From Glandiceps talaboti (taxonomy: Eukaryota; Hemichordata; Enteropneusta; Spengelidae): a stretch of 64,000 bases of DNA. Shown here one piece after another: positions 57,598 to 64,000 of the stretch (its first letter is position 1; the number at the start of each line of letters is the position of its first letter). A program made the position numbers and the translations under genes. The stretch spans positions 18,832,748-18,896,747 of the forward strand of contig NC_135568.1 of NCBI RefSeq assembly GCF_964340395.1, read 5' to 3'. A model generated the notes under the pieces. The model had not been told where the DNA came from. It saw nothing but the letters and a program-made list of their open reading frames with translations, and did no database searches.

Positions 57598-57680
57598 ATT
57601 CTTCAGAAGTATATTTTGATACCAAGACCAAAGCAGTAATGGCCCAAACAACACATTCCCAAGAAAACCTCAAAGTAAAG
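57598..57680 (+). CDS. Second exon of the unidentified plus-strand gene
   Basis: Acceptor TTCTTGTTCCAG and donor AAAG|GTAAGT are both strong. In the phase left by the first exon it reads DSSEVYFDTKTKAVMAQTTH then SQENLKVK, 28 residues with balanced, protein-like composition. Phase in 1, out 0. With exon 1 the protein begins MAKKQAQKDSSEVYF. The family was not recognised. Further exons must lie beyond the window or are too short to see. Confidence 0.65.
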
Positions 57681-57723
57681 GTAAGTGAAATTGAAAGTTT
57701 GATTTATGGTATAAAGTTGCAAA

Positions 57724-59334
57724 TTATCACCATGTTATCAGTTCTCATTGTCCGATAAGTGATATAGAAAGTTATCACCATGTTATTAGTTCTCATTGTC
57801 CGATAAGTGATATAGAAAGTTATCACCATGTTATCAGTTCTCATTGTCTGATAAGTGATGTAGAAAGTTATCACCATGTTATGAGTTCTCATTGTCCGAT
57901 AAGTGATATAGAAAGTTATCACCATGTTATTAGTTCTCATTGTCTGATAAGTGATATAGAAAGTTATCACCATGTTATCAGTTCTCATTGTCCAATAAGT
58001 GATATAGAAAGTTATCACCATGTTATTAGTTCTCATTGTCTGATAAGTGATATAGAAAGTTATCACCATGTTATCAGTTCTCATTGTCCAATAAGTGATA
58101 TAGAAAGTTATCACCATGTTATTAGTTCTCATTGTCTGATAAGTGATATAGAAAGTTATCACCACGTTATTAGTTCTCATTGTCTGATAGATGATATAGA
58201 AAGTTATCACCATGTTATTAGTTCTCATTGTCTGATAAGTGATATAGAAAGTTATCACCACGTTATTAGTTCTCATTGTCTGATAAGTGATGTAGAAAGT
58301 TATCACCATGTTATCAGTTCTCATTGTCTAATAAGTGATATAGAAAGTTATCACCATGTTATCAGTTCTCATTGTCTAATAAGTGATATAGAAAGTTATC
58401 ACCATGTTATCAGTTCTCATTGTCTGATAAGTGATGTAGAAAGTTATCACCATGTTATGAGTTCTCATTGTCCGATAAGTGATATAGAAAGTTATCACCA
58501 TGTTATTAGTTCTCATTGTCTGATAAGTGATATAGAAAGTTATCACCATGTTATCAGTTCTCATTGTCCAATAAGTGATATAGAAAGTTATCACCATGTT
58601 ATTAGTTCTCATTGTCTGATAAGTGATATAGAAAGTTATCACCATGTTATCAGTTCTCATTGTCCAATAAGTGATATAGAAAGTTATCACCATGTTATTA
58701 GTTCTCATTGTCTGATAAGTGATATAGAAAGTTATCACCACGTTATTAGTTCTCATTGTCTGATAGATGATATAGAAAGTTATCACCATGTTATTAGTTC
58801 TCATTGTCTGATAAGTGATATAGAAAGTTATCACCACGTTATTAGTTCTCATTGTCTGATAAGTGATGTAGAAAGTTATCACCATGTTATTAGTTCTCAT
58901 TGTCCAATAAGTGATATAGAAAGTTATCACCATGTTATTAGTTCTCATTGTCTGATAAGTGATATAGAAAGTTATCACCATGTTATCAGTTCTCATTGTC
59001 CAATAAGTGATATAGAAAGTTATCACCATGTTATTAGTTCTCATTGTCTAATAAGTGATATAGAAAGTTATCACCATGTTATCAGTTCTCATTGTCTAAT
59101 AAGTGATATAGAAAGTTATCACCATGTTATTAGTTCTCATTGTCTGATAAGTGATATAGAAAGTTATCACCATGTTATCAGTTCTCATTGTCTGATAAGT
59201 GATATAGAAAGTTATCACCATGTTATCAGTTCTCATTGTCTGATAAGTGATATAGAAAGTTATCACCATGTTATCAGTTCTCATTGTCTGATAAGTGATA
59301 TAGAAAGTTATCACCATGTTATCAGTTCTCATGT
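57724..59334. repeat. 48-bp minisatellite, about 33 copies, with 12-unit higher-order repeat
   Basis: Unit TTATCACCATGTTATTAGTT, CTCATTGTCTGATAAGTGAT, ATAGAAAG. It begins about 40 bp after the exon 2 donor. As 48 bp is 16 codons without stops in one frame of each strand, it generates a 499-codon + frame and 206- and 222-codon minus frames. Variant units (CCGATA, CTGATAGATGAT, GATGTAG, ATGAG) recur in the same order 576 bp (12 units) apart, for example ATGAGTTC at 57,881 and 58,457. Confidence 0.96.
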
Positions 59335-59439
59335 TATCACAGATGTACATTTAGAGCTAATTTTCTTGCATAATTCATGAAATTGCTAGGTGCGTTAATT
59401 TGACCTGATTAAACAACATCATATCACCTCACATACGTG

Positions 59440-60200
59440 ACACTTGGTCAAAAAACTTAAACTCAAAAGCTATTGGGCAGATCAGTCTGAAATTTAGTGG
59501 GAACAATCTTAGAGATGTTTAGCTTCAAAATTGTTCATTACATGATGATACATGTACCATCAGTGATGTGCAAATTAGGACTAAAATGTGTCCTTTTGGT
59601 CAAAAATGTATGATTCCAAAACTACTGAACAGATTTTGTTTGAATTTGATAGTAACATTCTTAGGGGTGTTTAGATCAAGAATTGTTCATAACATGGTCC
59701 TATCCACGATATGCAAATTAGGTCGAAAAATGTGTCTTTTTGGTCCAAAATTTATAATTCCAAAACTAGTGAGCACATTGGGCAGGAGTTTAATGGGAAT
59801 GTATCTGGGGATGTGTAAATGAAGCTGTATTCACAACATGGTGACCCCATCAGTGATATGCAAATGAGGTCTAAAAATCTCTCAATTTTGGTCGAAAAGT
59901 TGTATCTTGAAAATGCATGGTGAATGGCGTTGAAACTTGGTGGGAATGTTTCTAGAGGTATTATTCTGCAGTTATTGTTGAAAACATTTTGACACAACTG
60001 ACCCTAGCAACCATGACCATGACCATGCCTTTTTGCAACAGTGAAATGCTGATGCATATTGCAAAGATAACAGGGATGGGTAGGTACAAAATGTACGTGA
60101 ATAAAGATTCGAAAAATGTATACAAATATTCCTAGCAACTAGACCATGCCCATAGCAACAGCCACATGATAGTTTATATTTCAAAGATGAAAACTGGGAA
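59440..60200. repeat. Family D followed by inverted 'TTGCTATGGGTGTGG' family
   Basis: Tandem family D units (CCAAAACTACTGAACAGATT; GTGTTTAGATCAAGAATTG; CAGTGATATGCAAAT) then GCAACTAGACCATGCCCATA and GCAACAGCCA. Same composite as 51,600-52,352. Confidence 0.7.
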
Positions 60201-60595
60201 ACCATTGCCAAAGTTCACCTTCGCATAGGTTCTAAGGTACATTTGTAGGCCAAGTTGGTGTATAACGTGAAACTAATACGAATGTAAATCCAGAAATTAC
60301 CAATGAGATGTCATGCATTTGACGTGAACTCTAAAATGTTGTAGCTAGCATGGTTTATTGTGAACGATTATTTTTATTTTCGACACTCACAACAAGTTGA
60401 CCTATTCGACTGATGTTGTTAAACTGTTCTATTAACATGAAAATCAAAAAGTTGATTATCTAAAATAATTATTCAACACTCGTAAAAAGTTGATCAATCG
60501 ACTGATGTTGAATAAATCCTTGTATTAATCAGAAAATCAAACGTTGGATTGTCTAAAAATAATTACTCAGCAATAGTTTTAGTAATTACTCGACG
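60201..60595 (+). repeat. Dispersed repeat family A, copy 3 (left part)
   Basis: Shared words with 16,180-16,500: TAACGTGAAACTAATA, AGAAATTACCAATGAGATG, AACAAGTTGA, ATTCGACTGATGTTG. The element is then interrupted by family B at 60,590 and appears to resume at about 61,380. Confidence 0.7.
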
Positions 60596-61380
60596 GGGAC
60601 TTATGGATTGGGTTCCGTCTGTCCGTTCGTCCGTCTAGAGCCGTTTCTTGAAGATGCCTGGACCGATTTTTTTCAAACTTGGTACAGGGGCAACATACAA
60701 TGGCATACATATGCACGTCAATTTGTTTTATGATACGCTCCAATATGGCTGCCTGGCAGCCATTTTGTTTGCGAATTTTCTATGTCCAAAGTATGTGTCA
60801 GACATGTGTGAACAGATCTCATTCAAAGTTGGTATTAGGACAGTGTTCTATGACATACATGTGCATATCCATTTTCGTCGTGATACAATCCAATATGGCT
60901 GACTTGCAGCCATTTTGTTTGCAAATTTTCCATGTCCAAAGCCATAACTCAGACATGTGTGAACAGATCTCATTTAAAGTTGGTATTAGGACAGTGTTCT
61001 ATGACATACATGTGCATATCCATTTTCGTCGTGATACAATCCAATATGGCTGACTTGCAGCCATTTTGTTTGCAAATTTTCCATGTCCAAAGCCATAACT
61101 CAGACATGCTTGAACAGGTCCCCATATCCGACCCATCCTTTATTGTTGAATGGTTTATTCCATCACGTCATCTTGAAGAGTAGGCATGTCCCATGTCCAG
61201 TGAGGAGACACAACATGAGTAGGCATGTTCCATGTCCAACGAGCAGACACAACATATCTAAGTCTGTTTGATTTAGGTTCACAAGTGTTGTTGCGTGATC
61301 AGAGTAGTGATATCGAGAAAATGACAACATAAACTGCCAATCTGTAAAACCTAATCATGTCATTCTCAATGACTTGTTTG
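60595..61380 (+). repeat. Dispersed tandem repeat family B, copy 3
   Basis: Starts GGGGACTTATGGATTGGGTT plus GTCCGTTCGTCCG, with about three 150-bp units, and ends at CTCAATGACTTGTT. It shows the uninterrupted GTAGTGATATCG site near 61,305. Confidence 0.85.
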
Positions 61381-61640
61381 TAGATGTTTTCACATGATAA
61401 CTGAAACATGTGAAAGCCACTGTCAATGTGTTTCAACTTTCATCACATGTGCCATGGTGTGGTGCATGTCTGTCTGAGCTGTCAAAATCAATGTGTATAA
61501 ATTACAAAAAAGTGCAAATAAGAATGACAGAAACAACATGAAGACTAGAAAACATGAGAATTGGTAAATACAATTCCCCCATGAAAGTATGTTTTGCAGA
61601 GACAGTAAAATGTTGTACAATTTGAATTGCAATATGAGTT
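61381..61640 (+). repeat. Dispersed repeat family A, copy 3 (right part)
   Basis: Words shared with 16,520-16,740: AATCAATGTGTATAAATTAC, GACAGAAACAAC, TTTTGCAGAGACAG, AATTTGAATTGCAAT. The copy runs directly into the 36-bp minisatellite. Confidence 0.75.
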
Positions 61641-64000
61641 TGTTGTCTTTATCAATGTTATGGTACAATATGAGTTTGTTGTCTTTATCAATGTTATGGT
61701 ACAATATGAGTTTGTTGTCTTTATCAATGTTATGGTACAATATGAGTTTGTTGTCTTTATCAGTGTTGTGGTACAATATGAGTTTGTTGTCTTTATCAAT
61801 GTTATGGTACACTATGAGTTTGTTGTCTTTATCAATGTTATGGTACAATATGAGTTTGTTGTCTTTATCAATGTTATGGTACAATATGAGTTTGTTGTCT
61901 TTATCAGTGTCATGGTACACTATGAGTTTGTTGTCTTTATCAATGTTATGGTACAATATGAGTTTGTTGTCTTTATTAATGTTATGGTACACTATGAGTT
62001 TGTTGTCTTTATCAGTGTCATGGTACACTATGAGTTTGTTGTCTTTATCAATGTTATGGTACACTATGAGTTTGTTGTCTTTATCAGTGTTATGGTACAA
62101 TATGAGTTTGTTGTCTTTATCAGTGTTACGGTACAATATGAGTTTGTTGTCTTTATCAATGTTATGGTACAATATGAGTTTGTTGTCTTTATCAGTGTTA
62201 TGGTACAATATGAGTTTGTTGTCTTTATCAATGTTATGGTACAATATGAGTTTGTTGTCTTTATTAATGTTATGGTACACTATGAGTTTGTTGTCTTTAT
62301 CAATGTTATGGTACAATATGAGTTTGTTGTCTTTATTAATGTTATGGTACACTATGAGTTTGTTGTCTTTATTAATGTTATGGTACAATATGAGTTTGTT
62401 GTCTTTATCAATGTTATGGTACACTATGAGTTTGTTGTCTTTATCAGTGTCATGGTACACTATGAGTTTGTTGTCTTTATCGTTTGTTATGGTACAATAT
62501 GAGTTTGTTGTCTTTATTAATGTTATGGTACACTATGAGTTTGTTGTCTTTATCAGTGTTATGGTACAATATGAGTTTGATGTCTTTATCAGTGTTATGG
62601 TACAATATGAGTTTGTTGTCTTTATCAATGTTATGGTACAATATGAGTTTGTTGTCTTTATCAATGTTATGGTACAATATGAGTTTGTTGTCTTTATTAA
62701 TGTTATGGTACACTATGAGTTTGTTGTCTTTATCAATGTTATGGTACACTATGAGTTTGTTGTCTTTATCAATGTTATGATACAATATGAGTTTGTTGTC
62801 TTTATCAGTGTTATGGTATACTATGAGTTTGTTGTCTTTATCAATGTTATGGTACAATATGAGTTTGTTGTCTTTATCAGTGTTATGGTACACTATGAGT
62901 TTGTTGTCTTTATCAATGTTATGGTACAATATGAGTTTGTTGTCTTTATCAGTGTTATGGTACAATATGAGTTTGTTGTCTTTATCAGTGTTATGGTACA
63001 ATATGAGTTTGTTGTCTTTATCAATGTTATGGTACACTATGAGTTTGATGTCTTTATCAGTGTTATGGTACAATATGAGTTTGTTGTCTTTATCAATGTT
63101 ATGGTACAATATGAGTTTGTTGTCTTTATTGTTTGTTATGGTACAATATGAGTTTGTTGTCTTTATCAATGTTATGGTACACTATGAGTTTGTTGTCTTT
63201 ATCAGTGTCATGGTACAATATGAGTTTGTTGTCTTTATCAATGTTATGGTACACTATGAGTTTGATGTCTTTATCAATGTTATGGTACAATATATGAGTT
63301 TGTTGTCTTTATCAGTGTTATGGTACAATATGAGTTTGTTGTCTTTATCAGTGTTACGGTACAATATGAGTTTGTTGTCTTTATCAATGTTATGGTACAC
63401 TATGAGTTTGTTGTCTTTATCAGTGTTACGGTACAATATGAGTTTGATGTCTTTATCAGTGTTATGGTACAATATGAGTTTGTTGTCTTTATCAGTGTTA
63501 TGGTACAATATGAGTTTGATGTCTTTATCAGTGTTATGGTACACTATGAGTTTGTTGTCTTTATCAATGTTATGATACAATATGAGTTTGTTGTCTTTAT
63601 CAGTGTTATGGTACAATATGAGTTTGATGTCTTTATCAGTGTTATGGTACACTATGAGTTTGTTGTCTTTATCAATGTTATGGTACAATATGAGTTTGTT
63701 GTCTTTATCAGTGTTATGGTACAATATGAGTTTGTTGTCTTTATCAATGTTACGGTACAATATGAGTTTGTTGTCTTTATCAATGTTATGGTACAATATG
63801 AGTTTGTTGTCTTTATCAATGTTATGGTACACTATGAGTTTGTTGTCTTTATCAGTGTTACGGTACAATATGAGTTTGTTGTCTTTATCAATGTTATGGT
63901 ACACTATGAGTTTGTTGTCTTTATCAGTGTTATGGTACAATATGAGTTTGTTGTCTTTATCAATGTTATGGTACAATATGAGTTTGTTGTCTTTATCAAT
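61634..64000. repeat. 36-bp minisatellite, about 65 copies, open to the right edge
   Basis: Unit TATGAGTTTGTTGTCTTTAT, CAATGTTATGGTACAA. Twelve codons per unit without a stop give long frames on both strands (MSLLSLSMLWYN repeats; KDNKLILYHNID repeats). Indels in a few units (CGTTTGTTATGG near 62,481; ATTGTTTGTTATGG near 63,129; CAATATATGAG near 63,289) break the frames, which argues against coding. Variants CAATG/CAGTG and ACAA/ACAC alternate irregularly. The array continues past the window. Confidence 0.96.

Noticed and set aside
57881-59380. 499-codon open frame as a protein gene
   Set aside because: It is a 48-bp minisatellite read in frame; the minus strand is equally open, and the array lies directly after a splice donor, consistent with an intron.
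61589-63151. 520-codon open frame of MSLLSLSMLWYN-type repeats as a membrane protein
   Set aside because: 36-bp minisatellite, open on both strands; small indels switch its frame and no start or splice context supports it.

Overview
This is eukaryotic, metazoan-type nuclear DNA: AT-rich, intron-dominated and crowded with microsatellites, minisatellites, LINE fragments, a tRNA-derived SINE and DNA transposons. The style (tRNA-headed SINE with an ATT-type tail, CR1/RTE-like LINEs, repeated GTCTGTCTG tracts) suggests a marine invertebrate, perhaps a hemichordate, cephalochordate or mollusc. The species cannot be fixed from the sequence alone. No prokaryotic operons, CRISPR arrays or functional structural RNA genes were seen.

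Two genes are supported, arranged head to head around a CpG-richer region near 43-44 kb. (1) On the minus strand, from about 43.0 kb down to 12.9 kb, lies a kinesin-2 (KIF3B-like) motor gene, reconstructed here from spliced exons most of which are very short. It has two probable 5' UTR exons, a start exon, and exons for the nucleotide-binding half of the motor. These are followed by an alternating series of 221-nt (alpha4 / microtubule-binding region) and 85-nt exons in a 1.8-kb tandem array (18.1-24.0 kb), and then by a neck exon. Every junction is phase-compatible and the whole read is stop-free. All four nucleotide-contact motifs of kinesins are nevertheless altered or missing: RxRP is RSQP, the P-loop ends GKM, switch I reads NEHLSHSH, and no DLAGSE exon was found. 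(2) On the plus strand from 44,086 starts a second gene of unknown identity, with a 25-nt first coding exon and a second exon at 57,598-57,680 in matching phase.

Region by region: 0-5.3 kb holds repeats, a SINE, a 58-bp minisatellite and nuclear-receptor-like AGGTCA direct repeats. 5.85-9.64 kb holds broken LINE pieces split by a 75-bp satellite. 9.6-12.9 kb holds dispersed repeats. 12.9-43 kb is the kinesin-like gene, with minisatellites in its introns and a hAT-like transposon (14,365-16,049) inside an older repeat. 44-64 kb is the second gene, whose introns carry a 1.1-kb TIR element, a 1.8-kb G-rich TIR element, three copies of a tandem dispersed repeat, a 48-bp minisatellite with higher-order structure directly after the exon 2 donor, and a 36-bp minisatellite of at least 2.3 kb that runs off the right edge.

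The long open frames of the window (up to 520 codons) are minisatellites whose unit length is a multiple of three. They are not treated as genes.
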